A DNA stretch of 64,000 nucleotides from Sipunculus nudus (lineage: Eukaryota > Annelida > Sipuncula > Golfingiida > Sipunculidae), in the NCBI GenBank assembly GCA_026874595.1, contig CM049319.1, forward strand, positions 5,546,601-5,610,600, written 5' to 3'. The position numbers and the translations under genes were made by a program. This document shows, in pieces, positions 36,201 through 51,200 of the stretch; position 1 is the stretch's first letter; every line of letters starts with the position of its first letter. Under the pieces are notes generated by a model. The model did not search any database. It saw only the letters and a list, made by a program, of their open reading frames with translations, and had not been told where the DNA came from.

Positions 36201-39200
36201 AATGTAGGTGCACCACCTTTCATAAAATCAAGAAAGCTATCCAGGATGTATAAACCTGCAAAATTTTAGGCAGATATGTCAAACCACTACCGAGATATGA
36301 GTGATATTTTCCCATGGCAGACAGAGAGACGGACGCTGTGCAAAAATGGTTGCTGGTGGTGCCACCAGTTTTGCTTATGATAAAGAGCTATATTAGATCT
36401 ATACACATGCAAATTTTCAGGAAGATACGTCAAACCAATCTGGAGATATCAGCATGGATTTCTGCAGCGTGAACGTGAATGTAGGTGGCGCCACCTGTCA
36501 TAAAATCAAGAAAGCTATCCAGGATGTCGCATGCCGAATTTCAGGTGAATTAGTCAAACCACTGCCGAGATATGAGTGATTTTACCCCAAGGCAAACAAA
36601 CAGATGGACACTGTGCAAAAATGGTTGCAGGTGGCACCACCATTTTTGTGTATGTTATAAAGCTATCCAAGGGCTATATTTGTACAAAAATTTTTTTGCT
36701 GATTGGTCAAAAGGTTTCGGAGATATGTGGGTTTATGTGTGGAAACAGACGCACAAATGGAGGCTGGGCAGAGAGGAAAGGTCAGAGGTCAACGCAAATT
36801 GGTAAGGCACCAGTTCACATGTGACCCTATAATTGGTGTAAGTTTTGGAAAAATCAGTCCAGTAGTCTCAGAGGAGTTCTCTGGAAACGAACGCGGCGGT
36901 GGCGGCGGTGGAACCCGGTCAAAAACATAGTATTTGCAAAACTTTGTTTTGGCGGATACAAATATACAGAATGACACAAAACATTTGGAATGACACAAAA
37001 TATTTAGAATGACAAAAAATATTAAGAATGACACTGGTGACACCTTGCAAATATTTCTCTTTGTAGTTCAGATTTCCATGGTGACATCTATTGCAATTCT
37101 TTAGCCATTAAGTACTGGTTGTTCTTTGTCAGTGGCCACATTCAAATCCTGTCACTGCGTACCTGAAAGTACCAGAGTGTACAGGGGAACACCACACTGT
37201 CACTGCGTACCTGAAAGTACCAGAGTGTACAGGGGAACACCACAATGACTTTGTTCACATTTACTCTTGCAGTTCAGAGGCGATCAAGCAGGTTATAGAT
37301 ACTGTATCCTCTTCACATACAAACACTGCAATATTGATAAACAATATTCTTTTGTTCTCCAGAGGCCATTGCTAAGTCTCCCAAGGTTGTGACAGGAGAG
37401 GTGTTAGTGGCTGACCAGTATCACTTCCAGCTGGAGACACAGGTATTTATAAAGCCATGTATTAAGTATTATATCTTCTAGTGCATGTTCATGAGATCAG
37501 TCATCTCTTGTTATGAATATTCATGATTGAGGTTAGTACAGTGATGTAAATAATCCAAATTATATCCGTTAGTCCTAGAATCTTCTAACACAACATCCGG
37601 GAAGCTTCTGTGCAAAAGTCCAGGGAAACCTGAAACTAGGTCATTGTGACCTATATTCTTTGAGAGACTGGTCAAATATATGATTATGAGCACCCAAGAA
37701 GTGAGACATTGCACACATTTTTTCTGCTGACCCAAGAATCTTCTAGCATAAAATCCTGGGAAGACTTGGGCCAATCTCCATGGAAACCTGAAATTAGGTC
37801 ATGATGACCCATATTCTGTGAGCTATGAGCAGAAAACCTATTTTTTAGCACCCAGAAAGTCAGACAGGGCACAAATCATAATTGTTGGATCTAGACTCTC
37901 CTTGGATCTAGATATCCGAAATAAGGCAACTTTTACCTGTATTCTGTGAGCAGTATGAAAGAACATGTTTTTAGCACCCTTTTGGTCAGACGGGCACAAC
38001 TCCTAGCAATTGGACCTAGAAAATTCAAATTGAATTGAGATCAATGGAGGTCCCTGTAAAATCTTGGTAAAAAAAAATAAAATAAGGTCACTGTGAACCA
38101 TATTCTGTAAACTGTGTGAAGGAACATGATATAAGTACCCTACAAGTCAGATAGAGACAAATCATACAAATAGCAGTTAGATATAGAACTTATAACTTAG
38201 CATCTTTTAAGATCCTGGTAAAATCTTCTTGGAAACCCTAATTGTCTGAGGATTTAAGGGCAAAATGGATGATTTGAGCACTCTGGAATTCATTCTACCC
38301 ATTGTTCAAGGTTCCTTAATTAACAAATACTTTGCACTGGGTCACAACATCAATAATAAAAACATGCATCACCTGTCGTGTCAAATTCAGCTGAGCATCA
38401 TGGCCTATGGGTCACTTGTGCTTCTTTTTTTCACAGAGTTGTGTTTGTGTACCCACAGAAGATGGAATGGATGTTTATCCAACCACTCAGTGGGTGGACC
38501 AAAGTCAGCAGTCTATATCCATGGTGCTGGGTGTACCCAACAACAGGTAACCCTTGTTATTATAACTAGTTGTATAATCCATGTAAAATAAATAAAGTTT
38601 ATATTATGTTATACATGTTTTGTGATGAAAAATTACTTCTCATATTTTTCATTCTTTTCTCATTTGTCAGTACATTTTTATGTTTCTTTCCCATGTTTAA
38701 TATTTCTAAAATATTAATATATTAAATAATGTTTATTTAAAAATATTTAATTAAAAATTTGATTTTTTTTATCATCACCAAAATAGTATCTTTGCAGACT
38801 CTTCACTTGTGCATATATCTAAAGAGAAAAACTCTTTGTTTTTCAGCCTGAATATACAAGTTAAACGCCTTGGAGGAGCTTATGGTTCAAAGATAACCAG
38901 GAATTTCCAGATCGGAGCAGCATGCGCTCTAGCAGCTCATGTCTTGAAGAAGTAAGTCCTCAAGGTCATTAAAATGGAGACAATGTCATGAAACATAAAA
39001 ATGTTACACTTTATACAAATTCTTACCATGTAAGGTAAAAAAAGGAGGATCTTGTCTGCATGTTTGTTTAGAGTAAAAATTAATAACAGATCTGTTGAGG
39101 CCTTGCCTTAACGACCCAGAGTTATTAAAAACATTCTGATCGAGAATGTGATGTCAGCCAGTTGATAAAATAGTTAAAAAGTGAAAATAAGGTTATTTAT

Positions 39201-42200
39201 AATGATGCCAGTGGTCCTCTAAAATGCTCAGTATTCTTTTGCATTCTCTAACATGATTCAGGATATGTAATGAAGGGAAATTTAATACCAAATTTGCCAT
39301 ATTTCTCCACAAGATAGTGAAACATTTAATATGATTATTTATATTTATTTAAAATCTTTCATTTGTCTTGACTATCCATCATCAACAATTATAATGTTTT
39401 GGTGTTCACAAGACAGATAATGACATAGTTTGTGTTCCAGGCCGGTCCGACTGATGCTGAGCTTGGCTACGAACATGCAGATGGTTGGAGGAAGGTGGCC
39501 TTACCTGGCCAAGTATCAGGTGAGAATATTGAATTACTGTTATAGAACTCAGATAATGTTACTAGGTATAACGTAGCCTTACATGTCCACTTATCAGATA
39601 TGTGCATAGGCTCTAAGGTGTTCTACAGGAACATGCACACTGGCTTAAGATTAACATTTCTGCTCATGCATTAATGGGCACTTAAGAATATTCTCAATAT
39701 TTATTAATGTGATGCTGCTTCTGTGTTTGTGTGCAAGTTCTGTTATGCAAGAGGTGTTCATACACATTAGCTCATTTGAGTAGCATCATCAGAAATGTTA
39801 TTTTATTAGCGAACCTGTGAGCTTGTGCAATGGTGTGGTGTCATCCGTAGTCTGTACTCTAACCCATACTGTCTCAAAAATGGCTGGAGCTAGCATCACC
39901 AAAATCACTATTAGATTTTGCTTATTTTTTGCTGTCTGCATTTACTTAGATTTTAGAGGGGAAAAACTACAAAACCTTTAAAAATCTTGTTCAGTATGTC
40001 ACACAAATAATTCCTGAAACAATCTCTCTCAAGTTTGTTCAAGTTAGGTTCATTTTGGCTGAGTTACAGGAAGCTGAACTTAGTTATATGGCCCAAAAAG
40101 GATACTAAAATTACAATATTAGAAACGGCTGGAGCTATCATCATCAAACTTTATTCAAATGTTTGTCACATGACTCATATATGAAATTGAGGTATTGGTG
40201 GAGCCACCTACATAAATCCTTTCTGTACAAGGGTCATCGGTCATCAGTACATAATTTCTCAGGAATAGTGGGAGCTATATAGCATCCCAAAAGTTTTCGC
40301 AAAAATCTGTCACATATCAAAATTTGTGGGATTGCGCTTTGTGTGGTGCCATCTGCATTAACTTACATTTTACAGGGAATAAGCTAAAAAACCTTTGAAA
40401 ATCTTCTTCTCTCAAATGATTCAGCCAAATTGTTCAGTATTTCACAGAAATGATCCCCAAGATGTGCTCTCTCAAGTTTGTTCAAATGGTTTGATGAATT
40501 TTGGCCAAGTTACAGGTATTTGATCTTAATCATTTGGCCAAGTAAGCATACTGACATAACAATCTCAGAAATGACAGGAGCTAGCATCACCAAGTTTTGT
40601 GAAAATTTTGGTCACATGACTCATATTTGAAATCGCAGTTTTTGTGGTGCCACCTACATCAACCTGTTTTATACTTATGAATATATCAGCCTGAAATTGG
40701 GCATATGTATACATCTCAGATAGCTTCGTCATATGCAAGACAGGTGGGGCGACCTACAATAATATTGCAGTGTATGCTCCTGCTTATTCCTAAGGAGTGG
40801 TTTGACATATCAGCCTGAAATTATACATGTTGATACATCTTGGAAAGTATTGTTTTATACAAGACTTGTGGCACCACTTATAACTGTTTCATGCATCTGT
40901 GCACATAGCTGAAGAGTGGTTTGAAGTATATGCCAAAAATATTGCATGTCCATACATCTTCAATGGCTTTCTCATACACAGGACTGATGGTGCCATCTAC
41001 AATCATTTTTGTGTTGTGTGTACCCGTGCCAGTATTTCAGCTGTGATGTTTGTATAATTGGGGCATTAACTCGTGTTCAAAATGTTAAGTGCTTGCATTG
41101 TACTTATACATGTCACACATGTTCTTGAAAATAATGGTCCAGCATGGAAGCATTATACCTGATGTATATCCCATTGCACAGGTTTCTCATTAGGCCTGTA
41201 GACCTTGTTAATGCAGTGACCAGTTATTACACTTCTGTTTACTTATATATGAAGTTATGATTTACTTAAGAAATTTAGTTTCAAATTTGAATTATTGATT
41301 ATGCCAAGAATTACAACTGATATAGCTTAAATAACAAAAACAAGGTTTCAAAATACTCCATTACACATACCAATAGTACTTAAAGCATGTAGGTGGGTTT
41401 TTATCTCCTCTGATTATGACTGAAGCAAGAATTAGATATTTGTAAAGTTAAATATATGTAAATAAGATATTTACTTGATTGTATTTTTCCTGTTCATTAA
41501 GGTTGGAGTAGGTATGGATGGGAAGCTGAATGGAGTAAAAGTGGAGTACTATGGTGACGGCGGCTGCTCCCCTAACGACGCTGCTCTGTTCGTCATGAAC
41601 GTCGGTGGGGACAATGGTGAGACTAGACAGCACTCAGAGAGCACCTACCTCCACCAAGAAAGTTTGCCTTCAAAAATATAAACACATATTCATTTCTTAC
41701 CTTATGACCCATATAGGTCATATAGGTCAAGATAGCATATTCCAAATCTCATTATCTGTATATAATATAATTCTGGAAGTCTGTGCCATTGTCCTTTATG
41801 CATGCCTTGCTGGACGCTCGGCCACGGTAATTTTTACCTTCCACATTTGCCACCTGAATTCCAGATGGTTTTAGGCTGCATCCCAGTAAGCTGTGCCCAT
41901 ATATAAAAATAAAAATAAACATATAAACTTTAAAAAAATAAGTTTGGCTACATTAAAACAAAGGCCTTTCTTTTCTGCTGCCCTATACATAGTGAATATA
42001 TCTGCAGGTGTCCCAGATGAGAGTCAGCAGTGCACTTCATGACCCTCCCCACCCGCTGTGCATTCATCAGTCAAATACACTGTCCCTGTTGTCCTGTTCA
42101 CATATCCTGTCCTATATCCTATTGGCACATTTATGAGCACTCTCAACTCAGCAGTGACATAAGCCTCAGGGGAAACACCTGCAACTTAAAATTCAAAATC

Positions 42201-45200
42201 TCATCAAAAGCTTAGTATTTCTGACATTGTCATCCCCAAATTTTCAGGGAAGAATAAAAACAACATGTATTACAACATTAAAGTAATTTTTATATTTTGC
42301 CTTGACGTCACATTTTGCACCAGCCAACCCCATCAGGGGCCAGTCTCTGTTCTTGATGCAATGCTCCCATCATATAACAAACCCAAATTATGTTTACTTA
42401 TTTAACTGTACCAAATTCCTCCAGTAAGTGTCATTTGCAGTTACAGTTTTTTAACCTGAAATTCAAATCTGGATCAAGTTCAGGCCTGTGTCAAGTTGAG
42501 TCGGCTACTCTTACCACAGTGTGCACCTTTCTGCTATTTAAATGTTGAAATCCATAAAATATTTGAGACATTTGCAGACACAGAAAAAAACAACCAACAT
42601 ACAAAGACACACAGAGGCAAACTGAAAGAAATATATACAAGGTTAAAAGTTTTCAATTTTTCTGCAAGGAAAATGATCCATGAAGTACTCCAAGGTCTAT
42701 AAGAGGAAACATGTATATTGATATATGTGAACATTCAATATTATTTTTTTTTATCACAGAATTTAACAGAAATATAAATTAATCAAAATGACAAAAAGGG
42801 AAACCTATTTGTTTTCATGATAATATAAAGGTTGATGTAGAGGGCGGATGACAAACTTTAATTTCCTAAGATTAATATATCACTGCTGAGTGCATATTGA
42901 TATATTAAGTTAACACTGTCATAGAAATTCTCACAGATCCTTCAGTAACTGTTGTGATTGCTAGACATAATGTTCTGAACAACTTGCAGAAAAAAATACA
43001 AAGATTCCTTGGAATATATGATGTCAGTAGCATTAATTTAGGATGAATCTAGTTATAAATTTGCTCAAAATGTAAAACATGAAAAACTGTGCTTGTGTTA
43101 ATGGTATTCCTCAGTTTTATGAAATGTTTTGATATGATAGATTAATATCGTATCTGTTTTAATTTATCTAATGATTTCAGCTTATTACTGTGACAACTGG
43201 CACTTCTCAGGGATAGCAGTGAAGACCAACAAACCATGTACTACCTCAGCCAGGGGACCAGGTACGGAAATTATAGCCACAACTAATGGTCTGCCATATT
43301 GTGTTTATTTTTTTAAAAATTGCAGACACTTGGAAAATAGATTAATTATAGCCATTCAACTGGTTCCTCAAACTGGCTGTAAAAGTTTTAATTTTTATCA
43401 GTGCTGCTTTCTTTGATTCAAAATTCCTTGATTTTTAATCAGTGTTTGCTGTTAATAATTTCGTTTACTCATTGGCCACAATGTTATCCACTGTACAAGA
43501 AATGTAGCTTCCTCAAAATAAATAACATTTGGATAAAATCAGTTAAATTAGCTGGGACTGTCATGGACACAATTATAATATTAAAAACTCATTAACAGAT
43601 TTTATATTTTCCCCTGTCAAATTGATAGTTAATTGGATGAAAGGATAGTTTCAGCCATCTGACCTGTGTATATAATTGCAATATTTTGTTTTTACCAGTC
43701 TCAAAGATCTCATTTGAAATTAACTTTTAGTCTCATAGGTCATGCTTAATTATCAGCTTAGCACATGTGACCTACAGATCCTTTTTAGCTCAGCTGACTG
43801 AAAGTAATCTGAGCAATAGCGATGGGTCTTTGTCTGTCGTCCTTCTGTCCAGGCATCCATCTGTTAGCAGGGCACAAATCATAACCGTTTGACCTAGAAA
43901 CTTCTAACTGTACATCCAGGGAGATCCTAGGCCAATCTCATAGTTCATGTCAACCTATATTTTGTGAACCACAGGCTGTAAACATGATTTTTAGCACTAA
44001 GTCAGTCAGATGGGGCACAAATTGTATCCACAAGGCCTAGAATCTTCTATCATATACCCATGGAGGTCCAAAAAATATCTCATTAGAAACCTCAAATCAG
44101 GTCACTGTGACTTTTATCCTCCTAGCTTTGAGCTCGAAAGTACCACCCAGAATAATTAAGATTTTGAAAGAAAAGCTCAAGTATCTGAATATCTAATTCA
44201 TTGATTGCCATGATTCCTTCCATGTATATTGATTGTGGAGTGTTTCATCAATTACTGAAGACTGGTTTCACCACCTGTGTTTTTTTTAAATTTTTACGCA
44301 GTTTTTTCTGTATGTTTGAGACCTTCAAATGAAGTGGATATCAAATTATTATGGCGGAAATCATAACCATTGGACCTAGAATCTTCTTACTTGACATCCT
44401 TGGAGGTCAATGAAAAATCTCCTTGGAAATCTGAAATAAGGTCTCTAGAGCTAGCCCTTCCCTGTATCCTCTGAGCTATTTGGCTTGTAAGTACCCCCCA
44501 GAAAATAATTAAAAATTTGATGTCGGTATAACCAATGCATTGATCACCATGATTCTTTGCATCCATAATGATCATGGACTGTTTCATAAGTTCTTGCAAT
44601 CTCGTGGTGCCACCTGTATTTTTTTGATTTTTTAAACACATTTTTTTTCTCTTTTTTAAACCTTCAAATGAAGAGGTCATCCTTTAACAGGGCACAAATT
44701 GTCACTCTCTAACCTTGAATCTCCTAATTTGACAGCCAGGGAGGTCCATGAAAAATCTCTTAGGAATCTTGAAATTATGTGTCTCTATTACCCATATCCT
44801 CCTAGCTAAGGGGCTTGTAAATACCAACCTGAATAATTAAAAATTTGATACAAAAGCTCGAGTATCTGAATACCTAATGCATTGATCACCAATTTTCTTT
44901 GCATGCATATTATTCATGGAACGTTTCATCAGTTCCTGCAGACTGAACATCCAGGGAAGTCAATAAAATATCTCCTAGGAGAACTGAATTAAAGTCTCTG
45001 TTATCCATATCCTCTGAGCTATGGGGCTTGTAAATAACCCACATAATAATCAAAAATTTGATACAAAAGCTCAAGTATCTAAATTTCTGATGCGTTGATT
45101 GCAATGATTTTTTTTTTGCATGACCTCATGTGGATAAATTAACTGGCTTTTGCACAGTGCCCTCAGGACATCTAGTACCAAACACACGAATGCATCTAGT

Positions 45201-48200
45201 ATCACACTGTAGTCAGTACCATCAGCTGAGCATCATGACCCATGGGTCATGTTGTCTTTTATCTTGCTGATGTGCCATTATTTATTTCTAGGTTTCTTGC
45301 CAGCAATATTCATCATGGAACAAATGATAGAGCAAGTTGCCAAGGAACTTGACCTTGACCCAATAGGGGTCAGGATGAGAAATTTATATCAGCAAGGACA
45401 GGTCAAGTTCATGAATTTTAATATCCCGAGATGAATAATCTTTAGAAAGCTTTTAAAGGTGTAAAGATATTTGAAAATTAAATTTTCACTTTACAAATCT
45501 GCCATTTTAAGTTAGTAAATTTGTGAAAAAAGATGTAAGAAAAATTGCGAGTACAAAAGCAGATTTATCTATATTTGTATAGCAGTCTCAACTCACTTGC
45601 TGTGGATACATCTCTTGTCAAAATTACTTTAGTATGATTTCAACGTATCACCATCTCATTATTTGCAAAAGTGTAATTAAGATCTTATTCTTCCCCATTT
45701 AATGAGCCCATGATATGAGTGGTTACCAAAATAGGCACATTTTATATTTGAAATATCCTTGTTCATAAATTTCAAATTAATTTGATTTTTGTATTGCAAG
45801 ATGTTTTTACAATTTTAGATAATTTTGATACATTTTTTTCACAAGATATTACAGTTAGTTATAACATCCAGAGTTTGTAACATTAACCATTATATTACAG
45901 TTTACACCAGACGGTCAGCGGCTGACACACTGTAACCTTCAGCTGGTCATGTCTGATCTCCTCAAGACAGCAGAAGTGTCCCAGAGACAGCAGGCTGTCA
46001 CAGAATTCAATCAGGTTTATATTTATACAGTAGAGGATTGTCTATCTGAACACTGGTTGTGTGAAAAATTGTCTATATGAAATTAACAACTGAGAAAAAA
46101 AAATTTTTATCTTGTTGCCAAAATCTGAACAATGAGCAAAAATTTGAAAAGTTTGTATAAATAATTCCAGGCAAGTTTACAGAGGTTAGCAGGGATAAGT
46201 ATTAAATGCAAAGTTACTTTCCAGGACTAATAACCAATAATTTCAATGTTTTTATCATGATACATTGATTAAATTGATGGAAAACCTCACAAAACTGTTG
46301 TTTTCAAATGTATGTTTGTTTATTGGTTTGTTCAGTATTGCTCCAATATTGGCCTGAGGGCTACCATTACAGCCACCCAATGGATAAGGAGAACACCATC
46401 AATAAGGTTCCTAATTATATATGTCTCCATTCCCTCTAGGACAGACATGTTTGTTTTAAGTGTCACTGTTTTTCGTTGTCTTCAAGGTCAAATTTGCCAA
46501 AATCTACAGTAATTGTGAACCCCATAACTTTTGCAGTACTGAAGTTTTTCCCGGCAAATATGAAACACAAGTTGTTGGTGATCTTGACCTTCATTTCCAA
46601 GGTCAAATCTGTGGATATATATGAATTAGTTTTTTTTTATAGTTTCATGTACAATATTGCAAGAAGAAATACAATTAATGTCTGCTCAGAGTACCAAACC
46701 GCCACAGGGGTTTATATGACCCTGAGTACTGTAGTTGATAATGGTAGTACAGTTATTGGAACACCATAACATTTAAAAAAATGCAATTTTATCTTTAATT
46801 TTGGGATGATGACCCGTTTGGGAGAGTACATTTATCTGTTTATTATGATATATTTGTTACTTTTCAGGCTAACAGATGGAAGAAGAAGGCTTTGTCAGTG
46901 TTACCTGTTAAGTATTGTATAGAATGGGGTTCTGCCTACTTTTTGGTGCATATGTCTGTCTACAACGGAGATGGTACAGTCAGCATTGCGCATGGAGGAA
47001 TTGAATGTGGTCAGGGCATCAATACTAAGGTATTGTTAAGGTTGTTTTGAAATTTATATGATACTTTTATCTGAAAATTAACTGAGCTATAATCTATATA
47101 GATGATGGTTAGCAAGAATAAGTCATGAATTATTGAGCTGAAGGCAAAGACACTGATGCAATGCAAATTTGTATTCATAATTTTGGCTCATCTGACTTTC
47201 AGTCATGCTGATTTATAGTGATGGGTCATTGTAGTATTTCCGGCCAGCCGTCCGTAAGCAGGGCACAAAAAGGAACCACTGGACCTAGAATCTTCTATGT
47301 TGACATGCAGGGAGGTCCATGAAAAGTCTCCTGGTAAACCTGAAATAAGGTTGCCTATATCCTCCAGGCTATGGGGCTCTGATGTACTCCTCAGAATAAT
47401 TGAAAATTTGATACAAAAGCTCCAGTATCAGAAAAACTGATGCATTGATCACCATGATTCTTTGCATGCATATTGATCATGGAGTGTTTCATTTGTTCTG
47501 TTGACTGGTGGTGCCACCAGGATTTTAAAAAAATTTTAAGCACATTTTCTTTTATTTTTGAGTTCTTTAAAGATGCGGCCATCTGTTAACAGAGCACATT
47601 TCATAACCACAGGACCTACAATCTTGTAAGTTAATATCCTGGGAGGTCTATGAAAAGTCTCCTCAGAAATCTGATATAAGGGATCTCCCCCCCCCCCCCA
47701 GAATAATTAAAAATTTGATACCAAAGCAGGTGACAAATAATAACCATTTAACCTGAATCTTCTACCTCATCATCTTGAGAGTTCCTAAAAGTTCTCTGCT
47801 GACACCTGAAATTAGGTCTCTGTTACCTATATTCTCTGCTAATAGGCTCACAAGTACCCCTCCAGAATAATTAAAAATTTGATACAAAAGCTTCAGTATC
47901 TGAACAACTAATGCATTGATCACCATGATTCTGTGCATGCATATTTATCATGGAGTGTTTCACTATTTCCTGAAGACTAGTGGTGCCACCTGGATTTTTC
48001 ATATATTTTCACATTTTTTTCTCTATTTTGAGACCTTTTAAGATGCTGTCATCCCTTTACCAGGCACTAATTGTAACCACTGGACCTGGAATTTTCAAAC
48101 TTGAAATTCAGGGAGGCACATGAAGAGTCTGCTCAGAAGCCTGAAATTAGGTCTCTGTTACCCATATCCTATGAGCTATTGGGCTCAGAAGTACCCCCCA

Positions 48201-51200
48201 GTAAACTTAAAAATTGTTATAAAAGCTACAGTATCTGAAAAACTATTGCATTGATCACCATGATTCTTTGCATGTATAATGATCACGGAGTGTTTTATCA
48301 GTTTCAGCAGACTTTCAATTTTTAAGTATTTTTTCTCTATTTTTGAGACCTAAAATATGCTGTTTTCTGTTGACAAGGCAAAAATTGTAACCACTTGACC
48401 TAGAATCTTCTGACTTGATTTTCACGGAGGTCCATGAAAATTCTCCTTGGAAACCTGAAATTAGATCTCTGTGACCCATATTATTTGGGCTATGGGGCTT
48501 AAAATACCCCCTAGAATAATTTAAAATTTAATACCATTACCAAATAGTAATCACTGGACCTAGAATGTACTTTTTTAGCTCAGTTGGAAAAAAAATCCTT
48601 GCAAACCTTCAATAAGGTCATGGTGATATATATTTGTATCCGCCAAAACAAAGTTTTTTTTATGTCTGCTGTGGGATAAAATCACTCATATACATGTAGT
48701 GGATTGACTCTTCTGCCTAAAATTTTGCATATGTATACAACTTGGACAGCTTTCTGGATTTGTGGTAGGTTGCGCAACCTACAGACACATTTTGACTGCA
48801 GACATCTATGTTAATATGCTACACACCTCACTCTATTTCGCCTTGCCACCCAAATCATGCCTCACTTCACCCGTTCCACTCTGATTTTGGTGGATACACG
48901 TAGTCGCTTGTCGACTACCCATATTCTAGTTTGCAAGCTGTGTTCTTGTAACATCAATTTCACTGTTTGAGCCAGTAGCAAATGTTCAGTCATGCCTAGT
49001 ATCACTATTTTGCCCTGAACCATCAAGTAATGTGGTTGATGTGTACAAATCTTCCTGTCCCTCCCCAAAATTTTAACAATATTTTCAGTCATTTTCTTCT
49101 AAATAAGACAACAGTTGTAAAATTAAGCCATTATCTTATGCTTGTCAGCTGAGCATCATGACCCATGGGACACTTTGTTTTTTATAGTCATCTCTAATGT
49201 TTTTAACAAATTTGTCAATTTCAGGTGATTCAGGTTTGTGCATTTGAGCTGGGTATACCTGTCTCCATGGTAACAGTGAAGTCATCAAATGCCTGGACAA
49301 ATGCCAACTCTTCCAGCACTGGGGGCAGTATAACAAGCGAGCTGTGCTGTTTAGTGAGTATCAATCTAGTCATGCTAATGATGACAATAATGTTAATAAT
49401 CAATATTAAAATTGATAGTGGTATCCCTCAATCATTATCATGCAAAAAATCTATGGCTATACCTTGACTTTGCTCTTTTTCGCTCTTGAACTGTTGGGAT
49501 TCATGTTAATTCTTTTCCCAGTGGCTATTACACTGCCATCTATCAGAAATTATGCCAGTCAACTCAAACCTTCTGTGAACTTGTTGCATGGAAAAACCAT
49601 CCATCTAAAACCTGGTCCAATCCCATGCCCCTGTCCCAATGCAACTATGGCTCACATGCTTGTAGTAATGATAATAATCATAATAACAATTGTAAGAATA
49701 ATTATGACAATTTAAACACATTACACTTCTAATTGTGCTCTTGCCTGCAGGGAGTTATTGAATGCTGTAAGACCCTGAAGGAGAGAATGGCTCCAATTAA
49801 GGCAAAGATTAAGGATCCAACATGGCTACAGCTGGTACAGAAGAGTTATCAAGAGGGGGTCAACTTGACCACAGAGTACTGGTCAGTAGCATCCTTACAA
49901 TCTCATCAGATCTGACTATGTATGGTCCATCCTGTCTGTTGAGATTGTGTAATAATAAAAGTTAGTAAAACTCTCCATTCAGGGACTAGCAATGACTCTG
50001 TGATACAGTCAAAAGCTACAGTAATAAATAATGCAAGTCCTGGATTTGTGAGTATTACCATTCTACTGAGACCTGTTTTTAATGTTGATATTAATGTTGC
50101 AGAGCTCTGTATCTTCTTTGAGTGATGTACTAAAACTGGAAATCTGCATTACAAGGAATGCAAGCTATGTTGGATGCTGTTTCTTCCCTTATTCTGCCCA
50201 TATTCCCAGGTCAATTCTTGCATAAGTGACTCTACATACATTTTGTAAATATTCCTTGAGGATGTTCCAGAATTTGGTTCATGTGCCGGATCCACACCAA
50301 AATCTAATTGTTCCTTTATGGGCCCATTCCTGAAATGTCCTGAAAATTTCATGAGATTCTTTACATGATTCTGAGAGTTGCGTCCTGAACAATCACACAC
50401 AAACACACAAACACACTCAAACAGGGATGAATACACACTATGTTGGAGGAGGCAGTGATCAGCCAGAGCTTAAAAAAATATGGATCTTAAAATGCACAGT
50501 CCATGCTTGTTGTGATATTTTTATATTTACTTTGGTTTATATTGTTAATAATAATATCCAAAGAGTTTATCCACAAAACCATTTTGAAAAAAAACACATC
50601 CTTCCAGCTTACATGGTGTATGGAACAGCCACAATATTAGTCAGTGTATCTGGCCAGCTTAAAACTCTGACTTGCATATGTAAATATGTGGAGCTTTAAC
50701 AGAAGCCATGTTCTGACCACAGGACCAATGAGAAAACACCCTCTCCAGCAGCTTACTTTGCTTATGGTGCTGCCTGCACGGAGAGTGAATTAGACGTTCT
50801 GACTGGAGAGAACCAGATCAACCGAGTGGACATCCTGTATGACTGTGGTCAAAGGTCAGATTGCATTATTTACATATTTAGAACTTTCATATATTTTAGG
50901 TTTAAATATTCTCAACTTATATTTTAAATTTTGCATATAATGGAGTACCTGAATTTGTAGTTACTTACCAGTATCTATAGTTACAATTTATTTTGTTACC
51001 CACAGTTTTTTTTTGTGTGCAAATCCTGCAGCTATGGGCACAGTATTCTTGAAGATTTACCTGGGGTGTTTATCATGTATCAGGTCACCTCAAGCTGTCA
51101 AAGGTGTGTGAGTATTTCTCAACATCAGAAAGTAGGTCACAAGGTTAATTCTTATAAATTAATACTTATGAGAAGGTATGAAGCCAGTGGTGTAGCCGAC

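Larger units (their letters stand above)
34631..36960 (-). mobile_element. C-type element C4, - strand, with nested D and B elements
   Basis: The 5' end is at the high coordinate (GGCGGATAC at 36951-36959). C-type units continue down to about 34631 but are interrupted at 35039-36170 by D and B sequence. Palindrome-bearing units occur on both sides of the insertion. Lies in oxidase intron 17. Confidence 0.8.
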
